Shown here one piece after another: positions 20,863 to 29,194 of a stretch of DNA of 64,000 nucleotides (its first letter is position 1; every line of letters starts with the position of its first letter). Below the pieces are notes generated by a model, which saw only the letters and a list, made by a program, of their open reading frames with translations, was not told where the DNA came from and searched no databases. The position numbers were made by a program, and so were the translations under genes. The DNA is from Tenacibaculum sp. SG-28 (lineage in GTDB: Bacteria; Bacteroidota; Bacteroidia; Flavobacteriales; Flavobacteriaceae), in NCBI RefSeq assembly GCF_002954385.1, contig NZ_MQVY01000001.1, positions 38,892 to 102,891 on the forward strand. Reading direction: 5' to 3'.

Positions 20863-21366
20863 ATGCTTTATTTTATTACTGGAGGCGAACGATCTGGGAA
20901 ATCAACTTATGGGGAGAAGTTAGCACTTTCTTTATCAAAATCTCCGGTTTACTTGGCAACTTCAAGAATTTGGGACGCTAACTTTAAACAACGAATAGAG
21001 TACCACAGAAATACTAGATCGGAGGCTTTTATCAATAGAGAGGAGGAAAAGAATTTAGCCACTGCAATTTTTGAGGATGAAGTGGTTTTGATAGATTGCG
21101 TTACTTTGTGGTTAACTAATTATTTTAGTGACTTAAATTCTAATCTGGAAGCCTGTTTAGCACTAGCAAAGGCAGAAATAGATAAAGTAGTTTCTATAAA
21201 CGCTACGGTAATATTTATATCCAATGAAATAGGAATGGGGATGCATGCAAGTACTCCAGAAGGAAGAAAATTCACTGAACTTCAGGGTTGGGTAAATCAG
21301 TATATCGCAGAAAAAGCAACGAAAGCTACGGTGTTAATTTCTGGTTTACCATTGCATTTAAAATAA
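20863..21366 (+). CDS. cobU: Bifunctional adenosylcobinamide kinase / adenosylcobinamide-phosphate guanylyltransferase
   Basis: CobU phosphorylates adenosylcobinamide and then transfers GMP to give adenosylcobinamide-GDP, a late step in cobalamin assembly or salvage. The 167 residues include the P-loop GGERSGKSTYGE at 7-18, the Arg/His segment RIEYHRNTR containing the guanylylated His region, and VLIDCVTLWLTNYF (Walker B-like). Length is slightly short of the usual 170-180 but no motif is missing. It lies 6 bp upstream of cobT. No cobS or cobC follows, which is unusual because they often complete this cluster. Confidence 0.9.
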   Translation: MLYFITGGERSGKSTYGEKLALSLSKSPVYLATSRIWDANFKQRIEYHRNTRSEAFINREEEKNLATAIFEDEVVLIDCVTLWLTNYFSDLNSNLEACLALAKAEIDKVVSINATVIFISNEIGMGMHASTPEGRKFTELQGWVNQYIAEKATKATVLISGLPLHLK

Positions 21367-21372
21367 TATAAA

Positions 21373-22401
21373 ATGATAAAAAGTACTTCCAATCATCCAT
21401 TAGAACTCGAGTTACAAAACAAAATAAATTCAAAAACCAAACCACAAGGAGCACTTGGAAAGTTAGAAACCATTGCTTTGCGATTGGGAAAAATTCAACA
21501 TACTTTAACTCCAGAAATAACACAACCAACAGTAGTGGTGTTTGCGGGTGATCACGGTATAGCAGAGGAGGGTGAAGTGAACCCTTTTCCTCAGGAAGTT
21601 ACCAGCCAAATGGTATATAATTTTTTATCTGGAGGTGCTGCTATTAATGTTTTCAGTAAAACCAATGCCATCGCTTTAAAAATTGTAGATGCAGGGGTAA
21701 AACACGATTTCACCTTTCATTCAAATTTATGGGACCAAAAAGTAGCTATGGGAACCAAGAATTATCGGTATGAGAAAGCAATGACAAAAAAGGAATGTAG
21801 TATTGCCATGGAAAGAGGAGCTATCATTGTTCAGAAGGTGTTTGATAATGGTTGTAATACCATTGGTTTTGGGGAAATGGGGATTGGAAATACTTCAGCA
21901 GCAGCTTTACTTATGAGTTATGTCACTAAAATTCCTATTGAAGATTGTGTTGGTGCAGGTACAGGTTTACATTCGGAGGGGATTCTAAGGAAAAAGGAGA
22001 TTTTAAAGGAGGTGTTCGCAAAACACGCACCTGCGTCAGCTTTAGAAGCGTTACAGTGTTTTGGCGGTTTTGAAATAGCCATGATGTGTGGTGCTATGTT
22101 AAAAGCAGCTGCCCTTCAAATGGTTTTACTCATTGACGGTTTTATTGTGAATGCAGCTTTGTTGGTAGCTAAAGAATTGCATGTAGAAGTTCTCGATTAT
22201 TGCTTTTTCTCGCATTGTTCTAATGAACAAGGGCACCGTAAGGTTTTAGAGTATTTAAACGTCAAGCCGATACTTGAATTGGATTTACGATTAGGAGAAG
22301 GAACAGGAGCCGCACTAGCCGTTCCTATCGTAAAAGCATCTTGTGATTTTTTGAACCATATGGCAAGTTTTGAAAGTGCGAAAGTATCGGATAAAACGTA
22401 A
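21373..22401 (+). CDS. cobT: Nicotinate-nucleotide--dimethylbenzimidazole phosphoribosyltransferase
   Basis: CobT makes alpha-ribazole phosphate from nicotinate mononucleotide and the lower-ligand base, for attachment to the cobalamin nucleotide loop. The 342 residues are full length for the family. Visible motifs are KPQGALGKLE near the start, VVFAGDHGIAEEGEVNPFPQ, FGEMGIGNTS, and LRLGEGTGAALAVP near the C-terminus, which holds the catalytic Glu. The gene is cotranscribed with cobU. The absence of a cobS/cobC neighbour suggests those functions are elsewhere in the genome. Confidence 0.93.
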   Translation: MIKSTSNHPLELELQNKINSKTKPQGALGKLETIALRLGKIQHTLTPEITQPTVVVFAGDHGIAEEGEVNPFPQEVTSQMVYNFLSGGAAINVFSKTNAIALKIVDAGVKHDFTFHSNLWDQKVAMGTKNYRYEKAMTKKECSIAMERGAIIVQKVFDNGCNTIGFGEMGIGNTSAAALLMSYVTKIPIEDCVGAGTGLHSEGILRKKEILKEVFAKHAPASALEALQCFGGFEIAMMCGAMLKAAALQMVLLIDGFIVNAALLVAKELHVEVLDYCFFSHCSNEQGHRKVLEYLNVKPILELDLRLGEGTGAALAVPIVKASCDFLNHMASFESAKVSDKT

Positions 22402-22539
22402 ATCACATCGACCCTTCTTTTTTGAAGAATTCAATATTAGCGATTTAGTATATATAGCTTCCAAGACCTTAATTTTACTAAGATTTATCTAGTTTACTTT
22501 TGTTTTAAAAGTGAAATTTAATAATTTTACACAAAAAGA

Positions 22540-23177
22540 ATGAGCTTAACTAGAAAAGACCAAACTTTAAAAGTTTTAATTGTTGAGGATGAGGTAACTA
22601 TAGCCAGAAATTTGTTTTCCATAGTGTCTCAATATGCAACTGTAAAGATGGTGCATACCTACGAAGATGCGGTTGCGATTTTACCAGATTATAAACCTTC
22701 CCTGATATTATTGGATGTAAACCTTGAGGCAGTTCTAAAAATGGAATTGATTTTGCGGCGGAATACAAAGAAAAATACCAATTCGAAGTTATTTTTATCA
22801 CAGCCTATTTTGATGGCCTAACTTTTTCTAACGCCAGTAAATTGACTCCTTTAAATTACATTATTAAACCATTCAAAAAATCACAATTAGTTATCACTTT
22901 AAAATTGATAATTGCAAAAATATGGATGGAAGAAACTAAAAGAGAAGATATTTCCAAGCATTTAGAGGAACTCACCCCGAATGAGAAGAGAATTCTTTAC
23001 CTTGTGAGCTTAGGATTGTCTCCAAAACTTATTGCGCTAGAATCTAAAAAATCCACCAAATCTATATTTGACGCACAAAAATTAATAGAGTCTAAACTAG
23101 GATTGGAAAACTCGGAAACATCACTTCTAGAGTGGTCTATCGCACAAAGGGATCACATCTTACAGGTTTTGCAATAG
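22540..23177 (+). CDS. Response regulator with receiver and LuxR-like helix-turn-helix, one frameshift
   Basis: Adding one G to GG at 22738-22739 joins two frames into a 212-residue protein: DVNLEGSSKNGIDFAAEYKE, then EVIFITAYFD. Receiver domain: LKVLIVEDE (acidic pocket), LILLDVNL (phospho-acceptor Asp), FITAYFD and NYIIKPFKKSQL (Lys). The C-terminal 65 residues (LTPNEKRILYLVSLGLSPKLIA, then STKSIFDAQKLIESKLGL) resemble a divergent LuxR/GerE DNA-binding domain. There is no adjacent kinase, so it is an orphan regulator here. The target is unknown. Confidence 0.75.
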
Positions 23178-23197
23178 AAATTAAATTTTGTAATCTT

Positions 23198-24445
23198 CTA
23201 TCGGTACCTTTCTACGTTAAAGGGGGAAAGGTTTAAACTTGTTTGTTTATCCATCAGTAATTCTGATATCAATTTACCGGTTGCAGGAGCTAGGCTCCAT
23301 CCCATCATAGCGTGCCCAGTTGCAACGGTTACATTATTGTACTCGGATAATCTTCCGAGGTAAGGAAGGCCATCGGGTGAGCAGGGGCGAAAACCAGATT
23401 GTGCCTTTTTAATTTCTGTATGGCTTAATTTTAGGTTTTTAAAATAAGATTCGGAAGTATTTACCATTCCATTGATTTTAGTCAATTTTATTTTTGTATT
23501 GTATCCACCTATTTCCATAGTTCCGGCAAATCTAGTAAATCCACGCATTGGTGTTACGGCCACTTTCGCCTCTGTTAAAATGGATGGAATTGTTATTCCT
23601 GTTTTCTGCATTGTATCAATAGCATATCCTTTTCCTGGTTGAATTGGAATCGTGATACCTAATGTTTTTATCAATTGTGCAGTCCAAGCACCACCTGCTA
23701 CTATAATTTCGTCTCCTTGAATGCATTTTTCGTTGGTTTCTATTCCAGTGATTTTAGTACCTTTTTTGATAAATCTTTCTGCCTTTGTCTGTTCGATAAA
23801 AAGAACGCCTTTTTTTTGCAGATATGCCTTCATTTTAGCCATAAATTCGATGGGGCTCGAATGGGCATCGCAGTCATAGTGAATAGCGCCATCTACCTGT
23901 AGTTGCGCATTGGGTTCTATTTTTTTAACCTCGGATGAAGATAGTCTTGTAACCTGTAATCCTTCCTGTATTGCTCTTTGTGCAATAGACCATTCTTGAT
24001 CTCCTTTTCTTTCTGATTTAAAGTACATTAGTAGTCCTTTTTTTTCAAAGTGAAAGTCAAAATCTTTGGAAGTCCTTAGATCTTCATATAGTTCTTTGCT
24101 AAAAAGATTTATGTCTTTTAAAATAGGGATAGCGGTAGCTACTTTTTTAGCATTTGCTGCCTTTTTAAACAAGTATAACCATCTAAAAAATTCAGTATTG
24201 AGTTTTGGTTGAATGGCGAAAGGACTGCTCGAATCTAACATCCATTGTATGCCTTTTGAAATTACTCCTGGTGCTGCTAAGGGAATAATATGACTTGGTG
24301 TAATTATTCCTGCATTAACATAGGAGGCCCCTGACGATAGGTTAGATTTATCTATAATGGTAACTTTATGCCCTTCTTTTTCAAGGTAGTACGCACTACA
24401 TAATCCTATGATACCTGCTCCAACTATTAAAATTTCTTTTGCCAT
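23198..24445 (-). CDS. FAD-dependent D-amino-acid dehydrogenase (cis-4-hydroxy-D-proline dehydrogenase)
   Basis: A DadA/DAO-family flavoenzyme of 415 residues. The N-terminal ILIVGAGIIGLCSAYYL is the FAD-binding Rossmann motif. The substrate-side motif GFRPCSPDGLPYLG and the C-terminal ATGHAMMGWSLAPATGKL are typical of D-amino-acid dehydrogenases. In this operon it would oxidise cis-4-hydroxy-D-proline, the epimerase product, to 1-pyrroline-4-hydroxy-2-carboxylate. That substrate is inferred from context; the fold alone does not specify it. It is last in the operon, 3 bp after the epimerase. Confidence 0.87.
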   Translation of the reverse strand: MAKEILIVGAGIIGLCSAYYLEKEGHKVTIIDKSNLSSGASYVNAGIITPSHIIPLAAPGVISKGIQWMLDSSSPFAIQPKLNTEFFRWLYLFKKAANAKKVATAIPILKDINLFSKELYEDLRTSKDFDFHFEKKGLLMYFKSERKGDQEWSIAQRAIQEGLQVTRLSSSEVKKIEPNAQLQVDGAIHYDCDAHSSPIEFMAKMKAYLQKKGVLFIEQTKAERFIKKGTKITGIETNEKCIQGDEIIVAGGAWTAQLIKTLGITIPIQPGKGYAIDTMQKTGITIPSILTEAKVAVTPMRGFTRFAGTMEIGGYNTKIKLTKINGMVNTSESYFKNLKLSHTEIKKAQSGFRPCSPDGLPYLGRLSEYNNVTVATGHAMMGWSLAPATGKLISELLMDKQTSLNLSPFNVERYR

Positions 24446-24448
24446 TAG

Positions 24449-25453
24449 TTAAATTACTTGAAATCCGTAAGCATAAGGATCTTCGGTGTCTATCGTTATG
24501 GTATTATGACCATAAACTCTAGCCCATCCTTGGATGCTTGGAACTATTGCTTTGTATTTTCCTACTTTAGTTTCTTGCGTTACTCTTCCAATAAACTTAC
24601 TTCCAATATAACTTTCGTGAACATAATCTTCATTTAAGGAAAGCAGCCCTTTTGTGTAGAGTTGCGCCATTCTTGCAGAAGTTCCTGTGCCACAAGGACT
24701 TCTGTCAATAGCTTTGTCGCCATAAAACACAGCATTTCTACCAGAGGAACCTTCATGTACTGTTTTACCGGTCCAAAGGATATGCGATACATCTTTAATG
24801 GTAGCATCCTCGGGATGCATAAAATTATTCGGATATTTTTTAGCAATTGCACTTCGAATAATTGGAGAATATTGAATCAGTTTCGCAGCAGTATAGTTTT
24901 CCACTCCTTTGTAGTTTTTTTGAGGGTCAATAATGGCATAATAATTCCCGCCATATGCGACGTCAAAATGAATTTCTCCTAATTCAGGACATGTGATCGA
25001 TAGGTTTTCTGCGGCCAAATAACTTTTTACATTTGTTAAGCGCACCCAGTCTACCTTGTTACCAGTTTGTTGGTATATTGCTTGTACAATTCCAGCCGGA
25101 GTTTCCATGCTTATTTTACCCGGGTATTTAGGCGTTATGAGGCCTTCCTCAATAGCTATCGTTATACTTCCAATACTTCCGTGACCACACATGGGTAAAC
25201 AACCAGATGTTTCAATAAATACAATAGCAAAATCGTTATTTGGATTCTCTGGAGGATATAAAATTGAACCACTCATCATGTCATGTCCGCGAGGTTCAAA
25301 CATTAATCCTTTTCTTATCCAGTCAAATTCAGTAATAAAGTGTTTTCGCTTTTCGTGAATACTTTTTCCTTTTAATTCTGGAGCTCCTCCAGCAATTACT
25401 CTTACAGGATTACCACAGGTATGGCCATCGATACAAAAAAATGTTTTTTTCAT
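24449..25453 (-). CDS. 4-hydroxyproline 2-epimerase (proline racemase family)
   Basis: A cofactor-independent epimerase that inverts C2 of trans-4-hydroxy-L-proline to cis-4-hydroxy-D-proline. The 334-residue protein has both catalytic cysteines, Cys89 in LPMCGHGSIG and Cys254 in DRSPCGTGTSARMA. This separates it from trans-3-hydroxyproline dehydratases, which have Thr at the second site. GHDMMSGS and the pattern around FIDG/CIDGHTCGNPVR also fit. It sits between the aldehyde dehydrogenase and the flavoenzyme in one operon, which supports the hydroxyproline substrate over plain proline racemase. Confidence 0.9.
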   Translation of the reverse strand: MKKTFFCIDGHTCGNPVRVIAGGAPELKGKSIHEKRKHFITEFDWIRKGLMFEPRGHDMMSGSILYPPENPNNDFAIVFIETSGCLPMCGHGSIGSITIAIEEGLITPKYPGKISMETPAGIVQAIYQQTGNKVDWVRLTNVKSYLAAENLSITCPELGEIHFDVAYGGNYYAIIDPQKNYKGVENYTAAKLIQYSPIIRSAIAKKYPNNFMHPEDATIKDVSHILWTGKTVHEGSSGRNAVFYGDKAIDRSPCGTGTSARMAQLYTKGLLSLNEDYVHESYIGSKFIGRVTQETKVGKYKAIVPSIQGWARVYGHNTITIDTEDPYAYGFQVI

Positions 25454-25541
25454 TGGTGAACTATACTACCAACCCACCATCTCCATGTTAGAAAAAATAC
25501 CCTTCTACATTTTTTCAGTTCGGAGAGGTGAAGTTAGTTTA

Positions 25542-27143
25542 CTATATTTTTGAATTGGTGAATTGGTTGTTAACTAATCTTTTAATCTTCAGCGTGTTTT
25601 CATTTTGCAGTGCCACCGGTAAGAGCGAATCTGGCCAATTTTGAAAACTAAAAGGTCTCACCCATCTTTTTATAGAGTTTGCACCAACAGCAGTGAATCT
25701 AGAATCTGTTGACGCGGGGTAAGGTCCACCATGAACCATGGCATTACACACTTCAACCCCGGTAGGGACACCATTAAAAATAAGACGACCCACTATAGAA
25801 GATAAGACGGTTATGATATTTTTATACTCTTTTATTTCAGAATTATTTCCAATTATAGTTCCGGTAAGCTGTCCTTGTAAACTTTGCAATACCGCTGCAA
25901 TTTGGTTTTTATCTTTACATATAACCACAAGAGAAAATGGGCCAAAAACTTCTTCTTGAAATCTTTGATTTTTAAGGAAGTTCGTTGCAGTAATAGAGGC
26001 TATACTCGGTTGTCCGTAATTATCGTCGCAGTGATTTGTTGCAGTAATGGAAGAAACATGCTTCTGTTCTACAATTTTTTCTCTATTTTTTTCAAAGGCT
26101 CCTTTAATCTTAGGATGTAACATACAGCTGGGTTCCACAGCTATTATTTCTCTTTTTAGTTTTTTTAGAAATAGCTGGAGTGCTGCATCATCAATAGCTA
26201 ATAATAAGCCAGGTTTAGTACAAAACTGGCCGCTACCGGTTGTTATCGAATTAGCAAATGATACGGCAAGTTCTTCTCCTCTTGTTTTTAATGCCTCCGG
26301 AAGTAATACTACAGGATTAATACTTCCCATCTCTGCAAAAACTGGTATGGGAATATCTCTTTTTGCAGCAATATCTAGTAAGGCTCTTCCTCCGGTAATA
26401 CTACCGGTAAATCCAACCCCACAGGTAGCGGGGTGTTGTACTAGTTTTTGCCCTACCGCAATTCCTTTGGAATTCAGGTTAGAAAAAACTCCGTTGGGCA
26501 TATTTGTTTTTTTTGCTGCTGTAACAATCGCTGAGGCAATTAATGTTCCTGTACCGGAATGCATAGGGTGTGATTTTACAATGACAGGGCATCCTGCAGC
26601 CAATGCTGACGCTGTATCACCACCGGCAGTGGAATATGCCAAAGGAAAGTTACTAGCTCCAAAAACCACTACCGGACCAATAGGTATGTTCATTTTTCTA
26701 ATATCCGGTTTGGGAATTGGTTTGCGTTCTGGAATTGATGTCTCGATGCAAGCCTCTATCCATGAATATTCTTCAACAACATCTGCAAAAAGACGTAATT
26801 GTAACAAGGTTCTGGCTTTTTCTCCATGAGCTCTATTCTTTGAGAGTCCTGTCTCATTGCAATACATGTTAATTAGTGTCTCCCCTAAGTTTTCAATTTC
26901 CTCGGCAATTGTTCTTAAAAAATTAGCTCTTTGTTTCGCAGACGTTTCCTTGTAGAATGGAAATGCTTTTTGTGCTAACGATAACGCATCTTCTATTTCC
27001 TGATCACAAGCTTCATAAAAGATAGTAGTATTGTCGACTTTAGTTGCCGGATTATGGGTCTTAAAGGTTATAGTACCATTAGATGATTTTTGAAATCCAA
27101 TATAGTTTTCTCCAGTTATTTTTACAGTGTTTGCTATTGTCAT
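25542..27143 (-). CDS. 2,5-dioxovalerate (2-oxoglutarate semialdehyde) dehydrogenase
   Basis: An NAD(P)-dependent aldehyde dehydrogenase of 533 residues, the length of the ketoglutarate-semialdehyde group. Catalytic Cys308 lies in GSGQFCTKPG and the general-base Glu271 in FAEMGSINPV. VVFGASNFPLAYSTAGGDTASA and VIVKSHPMHSGTG are subgroup signatures, and FNGVPTGVEVCNAMVHGGPYP is typical near the C-terminus. It catalyses the last step of the pathway, giving 2-oxoglutarate. It lies 62 bp after the deaminase gene and 88 bp before the epimerase. Confidence 0.9.
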   Translation of the reverse strand: MTIANTVKITGENYIGFQKSSNGTITFKTHNPATKVDNTTIFYEACDQEIEDALSLAQKAFPFYKETSAKQRANFLRTIAEEIENLGETLINMYCNETGLSKNRAHGEKARTLLQLRLFADVVEEYSWIEACIETSIPERKPIPKPDIRKMNIPIGPVVVFGASNFPLAYSTAGGDTASALAAGCPVIVKSHPMHSGTGTLIASAIVTAAKKTNMPNGVFSNLNSKGIAVGQKLVQHPATCGVGFTGSITGGRALLDIAAKRDIPIPVFAEMGSINPVVLLPEALKTRGEELAVSFANSITTGSGQFCTKPGLLLAIDDAALQLFLKKLKREIIAVEPSCMLHPKIKGAFEKNREKIVEQKHVSSITATNHCDDNYGQPSIASITATNFLKNQRFQEEVFGPFSLVVICKDKNQIAAVLQSLQGQLTGTIIGNNSEIKEYKNIITVLSSIVGRLIFNGVPTGVEVCNAMVHGGPYPASTDSRFTAVGANSIKRWVRPFSFQNWPDSLLPVALQNENTLKIKRLVNNQFTNSKI

Positions 27144-27205
27144 AAAATTGGTTCGTTTTGAATTTTTATAAACTACCTCTGATTGTCCGTTTCCTAAAAC
27201 TAGTA

Positions 27206-28132
27206 TTATAATTCTAAAATTACTGCTAACGAATCGAGACAGGGACGACTTTTGATACCTTTTTCGATGATTTGCAATACCTGTGCTCTTTCTTCCCCTA
27301 TTAATTGCAGTCTTGGCTCTCTTACGTATGGAGTTCCAATACCTGTGGCAACCTCTGCTAGTTTTATGTTTTGTACTAATTTAGTACTTATATCTAATTC
27401 TAACAATGGTAAAAACCATCTGTAAATCTCTAGCGCTTTTTCAATGTTTCCTTTCTTAATTAAATTATAAATTGCTACGGTTTCCTGCGGGAAAGCACAA
27501 ACTAGCCCGGCGACCCATCCGTCTGCACCAAGGACCAAACTCTCAAGAGCTAGTGTATCTACACCACTTAAAATCGATAATTTTTTTCCAAATTTACTTT
27601 TGAGTCTTGTGATATTAGAAATATCTCTGGTAGACTCTTTTACGGCTTTGATATTGGGGCAAGATGTTACTAATTCCTCCAACATATCGATAGTTACTTC
27701 GATACCATAGTCAATAGGATTATTGTATATCATTACAGGTAAATCAGTTGCATTTGCAACTTTTTTGAAGTAGGTAATTGTTTCTCTTCGGTCTGCTTTG
27801 TATCGCATTGGAGGTAACAGCATTAATCCGTTTACACCATTTTTTTTTGCATTTACAGCAGCTTTGATTGCTCCTTGGGTTGTCTGTTCTGCTATATTCA
27901 TGATAACGGGAATTGTTCTGTTTACAATTCTAAGGGTTTCTCTACTTAAAATTTCCTTTTCTTTGGTACTTAACGTAGAGGCCTCCCCGAGGGTTCCTCC
28001 TAATATGATTCCATGAACTCCAGCATTCATTTGTGCTTTAATGTTCACTTCAAACATGGTAAGATCTAATGTATCTTCTCTTGTGAATTTTGTGGTTACT
28101 GCAGGCATTACACCTTTCCAATCTATGTGCAT
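27206..28132 (-). CDS. DapA-family 1-pyrroline-4-hydroxy-2-carboxylate deaminase
   Basis: A 308-residue (beta/alpha)8 aldolase-superfamily enzyme of the dihydrodipicolinate synthase family. Schiff-base Lys165 lies in IKAVKESTRD and Tyr136 in MIYNNPIDYG. GGTLGEASTLS near residue 45 is the carboxylate-binding loop. In this operon it most likely deaminates 1-pyrroline-4-hydroxy-2-carboxylate to 2-oxoglutarate semialdehyde, as in other hydroxyproline clusters. On sequence alone it could be another DapA-like lyase. It is the first gene of the operon, with a TAATTTTG promoter box just upstream. Confidence 0.85.
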   Translation of the reverse strand: MHIDWKGVMPAVTTKFTREDTLDLTMFEVNIKAQMNAGVHGIILGGTLGEASTLSTKEKEILSRETLRIVNRTIPVIMNIAEQTTQGAIKAAVNAKKNGVNGLMLLPPMRYKADRRETITYFKKVANATDLPVMIYNNPIDYGIEVTIDMLEELVTSCPNIKAVKESTRDISNITRLKSKFGKKLSILSGVDTLALESLVLGADGWVAGLVCAFPQETVAIYNLIKKGNIEKALEIYRWFLPLLELDISTKLVQNIKLAEVATGIGTPYVREPRLQLIGEERAQVLQIIEKGIKSRPCLDSLAVILEL

Positions 28133-28150
28133 GGTTCTTTATTTTATTGC

Positions 28151-28158
28151 CAAAATTA
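28151..28158 (-). promoter_or_regulatory. Candidate promoter of the hydroxyproline operon
   Basis: CAAAATTA on the plus strand reads TAATTTTG on the minus strand, about 20 bp before the first start codon. The leader would be very short. No clear TTG lies at the expected upstream distance, consistent with a promoter that needs an activator. Confidence 0.45.
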
Positions 28159-28196
28159 ATGGTATCAAGTATGTGTTATTTAGATACAATTACCCT

Positions 28197-28220
28197 AAAT
28201 TGATATTATATTATCAATTT
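28197..28220. promoter_or_regulatory. Palindromic candidate operator between AraC gene and hydroxyproline operon
   Basis: AAATTGATA (28197-28205), 6-bp spacer TTATAT, TATCAATTT (28212-28220): a perfect 9-bp inverted repeat. It is about 40 bp upstream of the operon's TAATTTTG box and about 50 bp upstream of the regulator start. This is a plausible site for the adjacent AraC-family protein. Its A+T-richness makes chance a real alternative. Confidence 0.4.
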
Positions 28221-28268
28221 TATATAAATATATGTGTATAATAAGTATATATACTATATATTTCCGCT

Positions 28269-29114
28269 ATGAAAGTATATCCTTTTAAAATTCCAAAAGC
28301 ACAAAATATTGGTTTAATTTACCAAGAAGATAAAGAGATTGTGTTCTACGACAAGTTGCATCAACACGATGAAATTCAAATTAGTTACATAGCTCGCGGT
28401 GAAGGAACATTAATTGTCGGAGATGCTGTTAAAGATTATTCTTGTGGTGATATAATTGTTGTTGGGGCAAATCAACCACATTTGTTTAAATCAGATCTAA
28501 GGTTTTCAGAGGAGTCCTACATGATTTCTTTATTTTTTACCAAAGAATCTTTCGGTGAATTATTTTTTGAATTAGATGATTTTAAAATATTAAAAACCTT
28601 TTTCCAATGGGCCGCAGTAAGCTTTAAGGTAATCCAACCAGAAACCAGATTGCGTGCTTATTTTTCCGAATTGTCCTATCGAAGTTCCTTTGAAAGATTC
28701 ATCATTTTTATGAAAATTCTAGAATTTATTACCTTCTGTGAGAAGGAAAAACTTTCTTCTATGTCTTATGCAAATGAACTTTCGGATAGAGAAGGGAAGA
28801 GGATGCGTAACATCATAGACTATACTTTAAATAATTTTCATCTCCCAACAAACCTTGCTACTATTGCTAGTATAGCCAACTTATCAACCAATTCTTTTTG
28901 TCGCTATTTCAAACAAAGAACCAATAAAACCTACACGGTATTTTTGAATGAAATTAGAGTAGAGTACGCATGTAAATTACTGCGTTCTTCTGATGCCTTA
29001 GTTTTAGAAATTTCGGAACGTTGTGGATTTAACAATATTTCAAACTTTAACAGGAAGTTTAAGGAATTAAAGGGGGTGCCACCATCCCAATATAGAATTG
29101 CACAGCCTAATTGA
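28269..29114 (+). CDS. AraC family transcriptional regulator
   Basis: A 281-residue regulator. The N-terminal cupin (about 20-100: HQHDEIQISYIARGEGTLIV, GANQPHLF) probably senses a small molecule. The C-terminal pair of helix-turn-helix units (about 185-278: LATIASIANLSTNSFCRYFK, then ISERCGFNNISNFNRKFKEL, then PSQYR) is classic AraC/XylS. It is transcribed divergently from the hydroxyproline operon across a 136-bp gap with a palindrome, so it very likely controls that operon. The inducer (hydroxyproline or an intermediate) is inferred. Confidence 0.9.
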   Translation: MKVYPFKIPKAQNIGLIYQEDKEIVFYDKLHQHDEIQISYIARGEGTLIVGDAVKDYSCGDIIVVGANQPHLFKSDLRFSEESYMISLFFTKESFGELFFELDDFKILKTFFQWAAVSFKVIQPETRLRAYFSELSYRSSFERFIIFMKILEFITFCEKEKLSSMSYANELSDREGKRMRNIIDYTLNNFHLPTNLATIASIANLSTNSFCRYFKQRTNKTYTVFLNEIRVEYACKLLRSSDALVLEISERCGFNNISNFNRKFKELKGVPPSQYRIAQPN

Positions 29115-29166
29115 AAAAACAGATAATTTTTTGATAAAAATTAACAGTCATTAATTTCCTGTTAAG

Positions 29167-29174
29167 TATCTTTG
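29167..29174 (+). promoter_or_regulatory. Candidate promoter of PorP/SprF gene
   Basis: TATCTTTG (TAnnTTTG), 21 bp before the start codon of the gene at 29195. Confidence 0.4.
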
Positions 29175-29194
29175 GTACCGTTATTTTAGAATGC

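Noticed and set aside
26047-26829. 260-codon open frame antisense to the aldehyde dehydrogenase
   Set aside because: It is the mirror of a well-supported enzyme gene; such long antisense frames arise from codon bias.
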